Positions 56,531 to 64,000 of a DNA stretch of 64,000 bases are shown here, piece by piece; the first letter of the stretch is position 1, and each line of letters starts with the position of its first letter. A model generated the notes under the pieces. It saw only the letters and a list, made by a program, of their open reading frames with translations, was not told where the DNA came from and made no database searches. The stretch is from Nostoc sp. TCL240-02 (lineage in GTDB: Bacteria > Cyanobacteriota > Cyanobacteriia > Cyanobacteriales > Nostocaceae). The position numbers and the translations under genes were made by a program. Location of the stretch: contig NZ_CP040094.1 in NCBI RefSeq assembly GCF_013343235.1, positions 7,745,001 through 7,809,000 of the forward strand, given 5' to 3'.

Positions 56531-59500
56531 TTAATCTGCACCTTCAATTGGTGCAAAACCTTGGCGCTGAATATTTTCTGTTACCGTGCGTGGTTCTAGG
56601 AATTGCAATAGGTAATCAGGACCACCTGCTTTAGAACCGACTCCAGAAAGTTTGAATCCACCAAAGGGTTGCCGCCCAACGATCGCTCCGGTAATATTGC
56701 GGTTAATGTACAAATTCCCAACTTCAAATTCTGTCTGCGCCTGCTGAATGTGCGAAGGTGTTCGAGAATAAAGTCCGCCAGTTAAGGCGTAGTTTGTCCC
56801 GTTGGCGACTGCTAAGGCTTCCTGGAAATCTTTCACCCGAATTACCGCCAGCACAGGGCCAAAAATCTCTTGCTGGGAAATTACCGTATTTGGCGAGACT
56901 TCACTAAAAATCACAGGGCCGATAAAATATCCTTGTTCGGGTGCTGGTAATTCCAAAACTAATTGTGCTTCTGCCTTACCCTTCTCAATATACTCGCGGA
57001 TGCGATCGCGGGCATTGGCATCAATCACAGGCCCAACTTGAGTACTAGGTAACTCTGCTTCCCCAATGTTCAAGGACTTTGTGGCTTCTACCAATCGTTG
57101 CACAAAGGCTTCATAAATCGGTTCCAGCACAATCACCCTGGAAGCCGCAGAACATTTTTGTCCACTGTAACCAAATGCTGATTGCACTACCCCTACAACT
57201 GCTTGGTCTAAATCAGCACTTTCATCTACAATGATGGCATTTTTGCCACCCATTTCAGCAATTACCCGTTTCATGTGCTTTTGTCCAGGTTTCAATATTG
57301 CCGCTTCTGCGTAAATTCGACAGCCAACTTCTTGAGAACCTGTAAAAGCAATTACATGAGTATCAGGATGATTTACCAAGTAAGCGCCGACTTGCGAACC
57401 CTTGCCTGGTACGTATTGAAAGACACCTTTGGGAAAACCAGCCTCTATTAAAATTTCGGTGAGTTTGGCAGTAATTACAGAAGATGTTTCAGCAGGTTTT
57501 AGGAGAGTACAATTCCCTGAAACTAAGGCTGCAACAGTCATTCCACAAGCGATCGCTAGGGGGAAATTCCAGGGAGAAATTACTACAACAATCCCCCGTG
57601 GATGGTAGATATAACGATTAGTTTCCCCAGCAAGGTCATAATTAACACCTTTGTCTAGCCGTTCTATCTCATCAGCGTAGTACCGACAAAAGTCTATCGC
57701 TTCCGAAACCTCTCCATCGGCTTCCTTAACTGGTTTGCCAACTTCCAAAACTATCCAAGCTGAAAGTTCGGCGCGGCGGAGTTCCATCAAATCACCCGCT
57801 TTCCGCAAAATATCAGCGCGTTGTTTCGCAGGTGTTTTCCTCCACCCAGGAAATGCTGCTTTGGCTGCTTGCATAGCCTGTTCAGCCTGTTCAACGCTAA
57901 TCAACCCAACTTTACCAACTATTTCACTGAAATTAGAAGGGTTGAGAGAATCGACAAATTCCGGCGTATCAACATATTCCCCATTAATCAAGGGCAAATA
58001 AGTTTTACCCAATTGTTGACGAACGCTTTGGAAAGCTTGCGCCGCTTTCGTTCTGATCTCTTCCACCGCATAATCGGTATCAGCTGCACCGAGGAAATGA
58101 GAGTTAGCAGTTAAAGATTTTTCTTCTTTGACAATTGGGGGTGCTAATAACTCTTCAATTGGTCTATTTTCGAGGTTTTGGCGTAAAAATGAACTATTAG
58201 CTGTATTTTCTAACAATCGGCGAATTAAATACGCCATTCCAGGTAATAATTCACCGTAGGGACAGTAAACTCTAACTCGATAACCCTTGTCAACCAAAGC
58301 TTTTGCAACTTTATCTCCCATACCGTAGAGGACTTGTAATTCAAAGCGGCGGCGGGGGACATTTAAACTTTCAGCTATGGCAATGGCGCGAGAGTGCGAT
58401 CGCACATTATGGCTACCAATGGCAGAATACACATATTGATGATTTTCTAGCAATAACTGAGTGATGGTTTCAAAGTTAGCATCAGTTGCCGCTTTATCGT
58501 TGTAAACTGGCTGTTTCCAATGCTTCTGGGCTGCTTTGATAGTTTCTTGATCCCAATATGCGCCTTTCACCAAGCGGATTGTCAAGGGATAACCGCGTTC
58601 TTTTAACCAAGAAATGACGTTTTTGGCATCTTGCTCGCTATCACGCAGATATGCTTGAATTGTCATGCCAATATCTGTGCGTTGCCGAAATTCTTCTTCT
58701 AGTAAGAGTTTTTTCAGGATGCTGAGAGTTATGTCTTTATAAGCATACTGTTCCATATCAAAATGCACAGCTGCACCTAACTCTTTAGCACGACGTAAGA
58801 GAGTACGAATGCGATCGCTAACTCTCTCCTCACTACCTTTAGCATCTAAAGGGTCAAATTGGGAATAAAACGCCGTTAATTTTACAGAAACCTGAACTTT
58901 GGGTATCGCTTCGCCATCAGCCTCATCAATAGCCGGGATAGCTGCCCAATTCTTTGATGCTTCTACCAATTGTTGCATTAATTCTAGATAGCGTTCTAGA
59001 TAAGACTGCGCTTCGGCTTCGGTAATCACCGCTTCACCAAGTAAATCAATGGTAAAAGCCATTTTTTCTTTTCGCAGTCGTTCAACTGTTTTGATGACTT
59101 GTTTAATATTTTCCCCAGAAATATATTTATGTGCAAGAGTCTCAACAGCTGTACCAACGGTTGTAGCAGCAACTTGTCCTGGCATAGAATCAGGGTTAGC
59201 AAAGTTTAGCATTCCCTTCAAAGTCGTCGGTAATTCTACAGATTCATCTCCTAAATATTCTTGTAAATGTGAGGCAATTTCTGATTTACTGTGCAAAGCA
59301 GGTAGCGTATCTATAAAGCGAAATAGTTGCACCCGTAGCCCAGGATTACTCATCGCCCAAGCTAATAATTTATCATCCCAGCGCATTTGATCGCGTAGAG
59401 AAGAAAAAAACGAACGATTTTCCTGGGTTGCCGCTAGAAGTTGTTTAGCAATTTCTTGGGTTTTAGCTTCGTAGGTGCTTGTTTGTACTTGTAATACCAC
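56531..59500 (-). CDS. putA: Bifunctional proline dehydrogenase / glutamate-semialdehyde dehydrogenase
   Basis: A 989-residue PutA without the N-terminal DNA-binding domain, as usual outside enterobacteria. The N-terminal half (about 80-470) is the FAD-dependent proline dehydrogenase barrel, with KLTAFYSQFDP, MEQYAYKDITL, LVKGAYWDQE and the YRVRVYCPYGE motif. The C-terminal half (about 500-975) is an aldehyde dehydrogenase with ISPWNFPLAIA, FTGSQEVG, EMGGKNAIIVD and the catalytic cysteine in SGQKCSAASR. It oxidises proline to glutamate with channelling of the intermediate. Monocistronic. Confidence 0.96.
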   Translation of the reverse strand: MVLQVQTSTYEAKTQEIAKQLLAATQENRSFFSSLRDQMRWDDKLLAWAMSNPGLRVQLFRFIDTLPALHSKSEIASHLQEYLGDESVELPTTLKGMLNFANPDSMPGQVAATTVGTAVETLAHKYISGENIKQVIKTVERLRKEKMAFTIDLLGEAVITEAEAQSYLERYLELMQQLVEASKNWAAIPAIDEADGEAIPKVQVSVKLTAFYSQFDPLDAKGSEERVSDRIRTLLRRAKELGAAVHFDMEQYAYKDITLSILKKLLLEEEFRQRTDIGMTIQAYLRDSEQDAKNVISWLKERGYPLTIRLVKGAYWDQETIKAAQKHWKQPVYNDKAATDANFETITQLLLENHQYVYSAIGSHNVRSHSRAIAIAESLNVPRRRFELQVLYGMGDKVAKALVDKGYRVRVYCPYGELLPGMAYLIRRLLENTANSSFLRQNLENRPIEELLAPPIVKEEKSLTANSHFLGAADTDYAVEEIRTKAAQAFQSVRQQLGKTYLPLINGEYVDTPEFVDSLNPSNFSEIVGKVGLISVEQAEQAMQAAKAAFPGWRKTPAKQRADILRKAGDLMELRRAELSAWIVLEVGKPVKEADGEVSEAIDFCRYYADEIERLDKGVNYDLAGETNRYIYHPRGIVVVISPWNFPLAIACGMTVAALVSGNCTLLKPAETSSVITAKLTEILIEAGFPKGVFQYVPGKGSQVGAYLVNHPDTHVIAFTGSQEVGCRIYAEAAILKPGQKHMKRVIAEMGGKNAIIVDESADLDQAVVGVVQSAFGYSGQKCSAASRVIVLEPIYEAFVQRLVEATKSLNIGEAELPSTQVGPVIDANARDRIREYIEKGKAEAQLVLELPAPEQGYFIGPVIFSEVSPNTVISQQEIFGPVLAVIRVKDFQEALAVANGTNYALTGGLYSRTPSHIQQAQTEFEVGNLYINRNITGAIVGRQPFGGFKLSGVGSKAGGPDYLLQFLEPRTVTENIQRQGFAPIEGAD

Positions 59501-59793
59501 TGATAATAAACTCCATTAATCTAGACAAAGCTTTTTGTAGAAAGCCTGTGTCTTCTATTTTGACGCTTTCATTTAGCTGTCACCATATTTAATGGTTTCC
59601 CAACTTGCAATTTAAAGCTGGCAGCAAGAAAATTCTAAGTAACAATTAGAATTTTGAGGAATACGGATAATTTGGCTCAAGGGAAGGATTTTCCAGCTTT
59701 TTCCCTTACTTTTTCTTTTATTGCATTCTCCGCCTGTCGTTTGGACGGGGTGTACTTGTTTTTTCCAATACTAAGAATGGGTATACTCACTCT

Positions 59794-60465
59794 ATGCCTA
59801 CAGAAAACTTTATGGATATTTTATTTTCTAACTGGCAACATACACTCCAATCCTTTGGTGTTGACCAGATAGCGGCTCAAAAAGCCTTTAATTTGTTGGT
59901 TACAGCTTACTCTACCCCCGGTCGTTACTACCACACACTGAAACACATTCATCACGTTCTCGACACCATTCAGATTTTGCAAGGCTACATCAATAACCTC
60001 GCTGCTGTTCAACTAGCTGCCTGGTTTCACGATGTAGTGTATGACACTGAGGCTCAAGATAATGAAGAACGAAGTGCAGACTATGCTTTTAAGTTACTGA
60101 GTAATTTAGGTATTCCAGAAAGTACTATAAATACTGTTACACATCTAATTTTGAATACTAAAAACCATCAAGCTGCGGTGAATGACTATGATAGTCAAGT
60201 TCTACTTGATGCAGATTTAGCGATTTTGGCTGCTAACTCAGTGGATTATCAAGAATACGCCCATGCCATTCGCCAGGAGTATGGCTGGCTGTCAGAACTG
60301 GATTATATCACAGGTCGTCAGCAAGTTTTAGAACGATTTTTATTGCGATCGCGCATTTATCATACGCCTTTAATGTTAGAGTTCGCCGAACCCTGCGCCC
60401 GTGGCAACATTCAGGCAGAAATTAAGTTTTTATTATCTGATTATTTTTACAGCACGCCCCAGTGA
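59794..60465 (+). CDS. HD-domain metal-dependent phosphohydrolase
   Basis: A 223-residue HD-superfamily protein of the group often mislabelled as NMDA receptor subunit-like. Metal-binding motifs: RYYHTLKHIHHVL (His), AAWFHDVVYDT (HD), HLILNTKNH and the distal Asp in LLDADLAILAA. It probably hydrolyses a nucleotide or phosphoester; the substrate is unknown. The upstream region (59501-59793) is promoter-like AT-rich DNA with no other feature. Start could alternatively be the Met at 59812. Confidence 0.85.
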   Translation: MPTENFMDILFSNWQHTLQSFGVDQIAAQKAFNLLVTAYSTPGRYYHTLKHIHHVLDTIQILQGYINNLAAVQLAAWFHDVVYDTEAQDNEERSADYAFKLLSNLGIPESTINTVTHLILNTKNHQAAVNDYDSQVLLDADLAILAANSVDYQEYAHAIRQEYGWLSELDYITGRQQVLERFLLRSRIYHTPLMLEFAEPCARGNIQAEIKFLLSDYFYSTPQ

Positions 60466-60555
60466 ATGGAATTCGTGGCTTCATAAACCAAGCCCAGCGA
60501 CTTCAACTAAGAGGCAATAAGCAAAGGGTTAAGCCCTTTATTTTTAACCTACATA

Positions 60556-60595
60556 GGCGGTTACAAACCTTGTGTAGACGAAGTTTGTAACCGCC
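60556..60595. terminator. Bidirectional hairpin between HD gene and cpcF
   Basis: GGCGGTTACAAAC (60556-60568) pairs perfectly with GTTTGTAACCGCC (60583-60595) over 13 bp, 14-base loop, between two converging genes. Confidence 0.65.
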
Positions 60596-60632
60596 AAGCC
60601 GAATTCTCTCACTGCTAGAAAGTTTGAATCGC

Positions 60633-61358
60633 CTAACGTCTGCCACCACCACGATGAGGTACTTCAACTTCAGTTTCTTGTAGCTTTCTTTTCGGTGCAA
60701 AGACTTCTTGATGTTGTTGCTGCTGAATTTTTTCCTGTGCAAACTTGACACGGGTACGAACTCCGAGATCGGTATCTGTATCGAGCATTTGCTGAAGTTG
60801 ATTTGTAATCTGCGACGCTTGATCGGGTAAAGTAACTGCTATTGCAATGGCTAATGTTTCTAAACTTGTCACTGCTGCATAACGGACTACCCATTCTGGA
60901 TCTTGAGAAATTAATAATAGCGCCTCTAATACCTCAGTCTGAACAGATTCTACTTTCTCCGGCGGTACTTGATGCCAGCGCAAAGTGCCTAATCCTCTTG
61001 TAGCTGCCCGCCTCACACTTAAAGAAAAATCGGTTTTTGCTGCCTCTAACAAGGTATCCAGTGCCCGAATATCACCAATTCCCGCTAAGGCACGAAGTGC
61101 CCAGGCTCTAGCACCATAGTTATAGTCATCAATGAGTTCCAATAGTGGCGATACTGCGGCTTCTCCAATCGTAATTAGTCCATCTACCGCCGCCACCGCC
61201 GCCCCTGGATTGTTGTAGCCCAAAGCTGCAATTAGAGTCGGAACAGATTCCTCTATACCAGCTGCTGCTAACTCTTGAACTGCGTCTACTAAGCGCTCTG
61301 ACGAATCTGCTTCTTGTACAGCACGGATCAATATTTGGGCAAGATCGCTGTTATTCAT
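60633..61358 (-). CDS. cpcF: Phycocyanobilin lyase subunit CpcF
   Basis: A 241-residue HEAT-repeat protein. With CpcE it attaches phycocyanobilin to Cys84 of the phycocyanin alpha subunit. Repeats seen: VPTLIAALGYNNPGAAVAAVDGL-type, ARAWALRALAGIGD, and VRRAATRGLGTLRW, as in CpcF. The C-terminus is polar and ends in HRGGGRR. It lies 169 bases after cpcE with a hairpin between. In Nostoc 7120 cpcG genes follow cpcF; here they do not: an HD gene and putA come next. Confidence 0.88.
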   Translation of the reverse strand: MNNSDLAQILIRAVQEADSSERLVDAVQELAAAGIEESVPTLIAALGYNNPGAAVAAVDGLITIGEAAVSPLLELIDDYNYGARAWALRALAGIGDIRALDTLLEAAKTDFSLSVRRAATRGLGTLRWHQVPPEKVESVQTEVLEALLLISQDPEWVVRYAAVTSLETLAIAIAVTLPDQASQITNQLQQMLDTDTDLGVRTRVKFAQEKIQQQQHQEVFAPKRKLQETEVEVPHRGGGRR

Positions 61359-61428
61359 AACAATTTTTCATGAGTAATTAGCCGTCAGCCAATTGTAGCT
61401 TAAGTTATCCGTAGTTGACATCATACAT

Positions 61429-61467
61429 AAACCCCTAACCCTGATTTTATAACTGGGCTGGGGGTTT
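61429..61467 (-). terminator. Hairpin in the cpcE-cpcF gap
   Basis: AAACCCCTAACCC against GGGCTGGGGGTTT: 11 of 13 positions pair, including seven at the outer end. It could attenuate cpcF transcription relative to the rod genes. Confidence 0.55.
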
Positions 61468-61527
61468 ACATATAAAAAACATTTTTTTGTAACGTATTAA
61501 TAAGAACTTATTCTCTATAATTTATGA

Positions 61528-62370
61528 CTACAATAGCGAGTCCATCAAATTAATGACTTTCATTGCACCTTCTGATAAAGTGCTTGGTGTAGTGTGATTG
61601 ACTTGATGTTCTAGTAATCCTTTGAGAGAAATGAGCTTGAGGCTATTTTCAGCAAGAGTCTGTGCGATCGCATCTGCTGCGGGTAAATATCCAATAGCTC
61701 CCAAATCTGCTAACACTGCTCGACGCAATTGCAATCTCTCACCCGCCAAAGCCTTTACTAACCGTTCTCCATAAGCTGGTTGTTGGGTTAATTGATACAT
61801 TGCTCGTGCGGCGGCATATTGCACCAATTCAATTGGATGCTCTAAAAATGGCTTTACCAAAGGGATAACTTCAGTCGCCCTCAAGGTTCCCAAGGCTTCT
61901 AAAATCGCCTCGTAGGGTTGAGATAAATCAGGTTGCTGTGAGACAAGCTGTTCTCCATGTAAACCTGCTGCTAATAGCTTGCTCAGGGGAGGAATACAAA
62001 CCGCATCGCCTAACATTTCTAAGGATTGTGCTGCTGCTTCCCGCACATAAAAATCTGAGCAGTCTAAACACGCAATTAAAGGTGATACTGCTTGGCGATC
62101 GCCTAGTTTTCCCAAGGCTCTAGCTGCGTTACGTCGCAAAGGATACCCGCCTTCTGGTGTCCTGTCGGCTTCATCCTTTAAAGCTTTAATCAGTCCTGTA
62201 ACCGCAGCTGGTTCACTTATGCGAAACCTACCCAACCACCAAGCAGCATAAAAGCGCAAGCCTAAATCGGCACTTTCAAGATTAGCGATCGCTTGTTCTA
62301 CTGTTAAAGATCCACCGTCAACATAACCTGTCGCTGATAAATCTTCAAATTTCTGTGGACTGGAATTCAT
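61528..62370 (-). CDS. cpcE: Phycocyanobilin lyase subunit CpcE
   Basis: A 280-residue HEAT-repeat protein, partner of CpcF in bilin attachment to the phycocyanin alpha chain. Seen: YVDGGSLTVEQAIANLESAD, FYAAWWLGRFRI, YPLRRNAARALGKLGD and FYVREAAAQSLEMLGD, the usual CpcE order. The start shares one base with the cpcD stop (TAATG), so translation is coupled. Confidence 0.93.
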   Translation of the reverse strand: MNSSPQKFEDLSATGYVDGGSLTVEQAIANLESADLGLRFYAAWWLGRFRISEPAAVTGLIKALKDEADRTPEGGYPLRRNAARALGKLGDRQAVSPLIACLDCSDFYVREAAAQSLEMLGDAVCIPPLSKLLAAGLHGEQLVSQQPDLSQPYEAILEALGTLRATEVIPLVKPFLEHPIELVQYAAARAMYQLTQQPAYGERLVKALAGERLQLRRAVLADLGAIGYLPAADAIAQTLAENSLKLISLKGLLEHQVNHTTPSTLSEGAMKVINLMDSLL

Positions 62371-62627
62371 TAGGAAGAAGGATGATCGCTTTGTTCGCTG
62401 TTTGTTTTCGCCTCAGCGTTCAATGGTTGAATGCTGACTATTTTGCCACCTAAGCGAGTAATTCGCTGCATTTCCTGATTCATCCGGTTTTCAGGTACTG
62501 TGATCAACACACTACCACTAGAACGAATTGGATAGTTGGTTTTGTCGGTTTCTTCGCTTTGGCGCAAACCTACAACTTCATACCGGAAGTTACGACTACT
62601 AGTTCTGCCACTAATTTGTCCAAGCAT
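62370..62627 (-). CDS. cpcD: Phycocyanin rod-capping linker CpcD
   Basis: An 85-residue small linker (about 9 kDa) that caps the distal end of phycocyanin rods. Seen: RNFRYEVVGLRQSEETDKTN, the CpcD domain opening, and ENRMNQEMQRITRLGGKIVS. The tail after residue 70 (NAEAKTNSEQSDHPSS) is polar and extends past the common end. It lies 76 bases after cpcC and overlaps cpcE by one base. Confidence 0.93.
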   Translation of the reverse strand: MLGQISGRTSSRNFRYEVVGLRQSEETDKTNYPIRSSGSVLITVPENRMNQEMQRITRLGGKIVSIQPLNAEAKTNSEQSDHPSS

Positions 62628-62702
62628 AAATCACTTCCAAATTTTCAATTTTCAATTTTCAACAGTCATTAATCAATGACTAATGACTATTGACAAATGA
62701 CA

Positions 62703-63572
62703 CTAAAGCGGTTTCACACTAGCTATTTTACCACCTTGTTTTACCACTCTCTGGAAGTAACTAGATAGTTCTTCATAAGGTATTACCACCGCTTGATTGA
62801 CACGGCGGGTGCTAGGATATCCAGCACCAAAAACGCCTGCTACTTCAATGCGGTAGAGTCTGCCTTCTTTACCAAAAGTTCCTGCACCACCAAAAGTACT
62901 GTTGGGGGTAACACCTTTTTCGGAAGGAACGTATGAAAAACCAGAAGAAGCACCAGATGGAGGAACAACAACAGATGCACTGTTGCGACCTAGTTCAACA
63001 GCAAGACGGGAAGACTTGCCTTTGAGTTGGGAAGTATCGCTACTGGCATAACCGCGATAAAGTTGGAATATGCGGCTGAATCCCACAGTTTTCTGTCCTG
63101 TTTGGGTGTTAAAGCCACGATAGTAAGGAACTATATTTTCACCAAAGCTAGATTGATACTCTGCCGAATCAATATAAGAATCGATATCGGCTTCATATCC
63201 TTTGTTTTGGTACAAGTCCAAGTGATAAACCACTTCAGACTCATCATAAGGGGCACGACCCAACAAATGTTTATAGTTCAGTTCGATAACGCGAGTTTGG
63301 AAATTGTCGTAGAAAAACTTGGTTTTGTACAGTTCTGATTTAGCAACTTGACGCACAAATTCTTGTACTGTATTTTTTCCATCGCGCAGGATAGATTCAG
63401 CACTTTCGAGGCGGTCAGATGCCAATATATAGTTGTTGCCCAACACCTGACGATATACCGCAGCAATTACTCTCTCTATATCTTCTTTACTTGCATTGGG
63501 ACGCAATTCTACAGGAGATTGGTCGCTAAAAGGTTCCGTTCCTAGACGGGACGCTGCTGTTGTAATAGCCAT
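62703..63572 (-). CDS. cpcC: Phycocyanin-associated rod linker CpcC
   Basis: A 289-residue rod linker (about 32 kDa). The N-terminal linker domain (about 20-180) has [17 protein letters not shown], the segment [17 protein letters not shown] and [22 protein letters not shown], typical of pfam00427. The C-terminal CpcD-like domain (about 235-289) has [20 protein letters not shown] and ends [12 protein letters not shown]. It joins phycocyanin hexamers in the rods. A second linker gene of the same kind ends just upstream. Confidence 0.95.
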   Translation of the reverse strand: MAITTAASRLGTEPFSDQSPVELRPNASKEDIERVIAAVYRQVLGNNYILASDRLESAESILRDGKNTVQEFVRQVAKSELYKTKFFYDNFQTRVIELNYKHLLGRAPYDESEVVYHLDLYQNKGYEADIDSYIDSAEYQSSFGENIVPYYRGFNTQTGQKTVGFSRIFQLYRGYASSDTSQLKGKSSRLAVELGRNSASVVVPPSGASSGFSYVPSEKGVTPNSTFGGAGTFGKEGRLYRIEVAGVFGAGYPSTRRVNQAVVIPYEELSSYFQRVVKQGGKIASVKPL

Positions 63573-63598
63573 TGGTGAATTTTCCTTTTGTAATTACT

Positions 63599-63700
63599 AA
63601 TTGGGGACTGGGGATTAGGGATAGGCTACTAGGTATTGGAAAAACTCTTTCCCACTCCTCAGTCCCCACTCCCCAGCCCCCAGTCCCCACTCCCCAGTCA
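63599..63700. repeat. STRR-type repeats between the two linker genes
   Basis: TGGGGACTGGGGATTAGGG (63602-63620) and CCCCAGTCCCCACTCCCCAG units (63658-63698); the halves are complementary and could fold into a hairpin that sets the mRNA level downstream. A TTTTCAA tandem (62639-62662) lies likewise between cpcC and cpcD. Confidence 0.75.
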
Positions 63701-63703
63701 TAT

Positions 63704-64000
63704 TTATACGGCAGTAATGCTAATAACTCTACTGCCTTTGCGATTCAACTGCTGCAATTTACTAGACAGTTGCTCGTAGGGTACGAGCAATTCCGCAGTC
63801 CCACGTCTTACTACAGTTGAATTTGGGGAAGCTGCTTGTAGCACTCTGATGCGGTATGTTTCCCCACGACCACCTGTAGAGAGACCGGTTAAGGCTCCAG
63901 CGGAGACTGGATAAATGGGTGAAGCTAAATTTTTAGCGACTTCCCAGGTTAGCCGCCCTTGTTTTTGTCCTTGGGCGCGATCGCTATTCGCATAACCCCG
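63704..64000 (-). CDS. Phycocyanin rod linker, upstream copy (5' end outside window)
   Basis: The last 98 residues of a rod linker run off the right edge in frame, beginning [10 protein letters not shown]. The start matches the conserved RGYA(N/S)SD segment at the end of the linker domain; after it comes a C-terminal CpcD-like domain ([20 protein letters not shown] and [20 protein letters not shown]). It is a paralogue of the cpcC just downstream, of the CpcC/CpcH kind. Two linkers in tandem recall the cpcH-cpcI arrangement of chromatically acclimating species; cpcB and cpcA would be expected further upstream. Confidence 0.9.
   Translation of the reverse strand, partial: RGYANSDRAQGQKQGRLTWEVAKNLASPIYPVSAGALTGLSTGGRGETYRIRVLQAASPNSTVVRRGTAELLVPYEQLSSKLQQLNRKGSRVISITAV

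Noticed and set aside
1..64000. CRISPR array
   Set aside because: The periodic sequences seen are 7-bp STRR tracts and coding repeats; none has repeat-unique spacer-repeat order.
1..64000. tRNA or rRNA genes
   Set aside because: No cloverleaf-like stretch with a GTTCGA-type T-loop or rRNA-like sequence was recognised in the gaps; a covariance search would be needed to exclude them.

Overview
The window is a piece of chromosome from a filamentous, heterocyst-forming type of cyanobacterium (Nostoc/Anabaena/Tolypothrix group). Evidence read directly: many copies of the HIP1 octamer GCGATCGC, short tandem GC-rich repeats of the Nostoc STRR type (CCCAATT/CCCCTGCT families), phycocyanin rod genes, a knotless (Cph2-type) phytochrome kinase, SLH-OprB porin, and several protein families restricted to cyanobacteria (DUF1815-, DUF4278- and DUF5895-like). 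The species cannot be fixed from sequence alone.

Layout. 1-10.8 kb is mostly housekeeping: a partial dCache-HAMP-PAS histidine kinase, a MOSC protein, signal peptidase lepB (with a decayed lepB tail beside it), pyrC, a patatin-like lipase, tsaE-yvcK and ruvC. 11.1-28.6 kb is a large accessory block that looks like a catabolic island for inositol/uronate: a LarA-family epimerase, an SDR fructuronate reductase (UxuB type) and glucuronate isomerase uxaC on the minus strand behind a LacI repressor, then on the plus strand gluconokinase, a DUF1815 protein, myo-inositol oxygenase, two paralogous sugar-binding lipoproteins, the ABC ATPase and permease, an MFS sugar porter, an IolW-like inositol dehydrogenase and an SLH-OprB porin. 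Near-identical palindromes (core TGCACACGTGTGCA) lie before lacI/gntK and twice before the oxygenase, with a weaker relative before the ABC ATPase, so one LacI repressor probably controls the block.

Read together, the enzymes give a route that I think is the main discovery candidate: myo-inositol -> D-glucuronate (oxygenase) -> D-fructuronate (UxaC) -> D-mannonate (SDR) -> D-gluconate (LarA-type nickel epimerase) -> 6-phosphogluconate (GntK), which enters the oxidative pentose phosphate pathway. It needs no mannonate dehydratase or KDG kinase, and neither is in the window.

29-46 kb holds regulatory and envelope genes: an HdeD-like membrane protein, a secreted protein made of 39-residue repeats divergent from a two-component system, a NADAR protein, the knotless phytochrome kinase, a TIR-like protein, a PhnD-like binding protein divergent from a c-heme/HAMP membrane protein, a Ser/Thr kinase, mltA, and a HAD hydrolase. 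47.4-51.3 kb is a three-gene operon (ThDP carboligase, unusual KAS III, PEP-CTERM GDSL esterase) that looks biosynthetic. 51.4-54.9 kb is a STAND ATPase with 14 WD40 repeats. 55-56.5 kb contains two inverted CopG-like mini-genes and the second copy of a 125-bp MITE whose first copy is at 28.8 kb; both copies have 10-bp target duplications. 56.5-60.5 kb has putA and an HD hydrolase. 60.6-64 kb is the distal part of a phycocyanin operon read on the minus strand: rod linker (partial), cpcC, cpcD, cpcE, cpcF.
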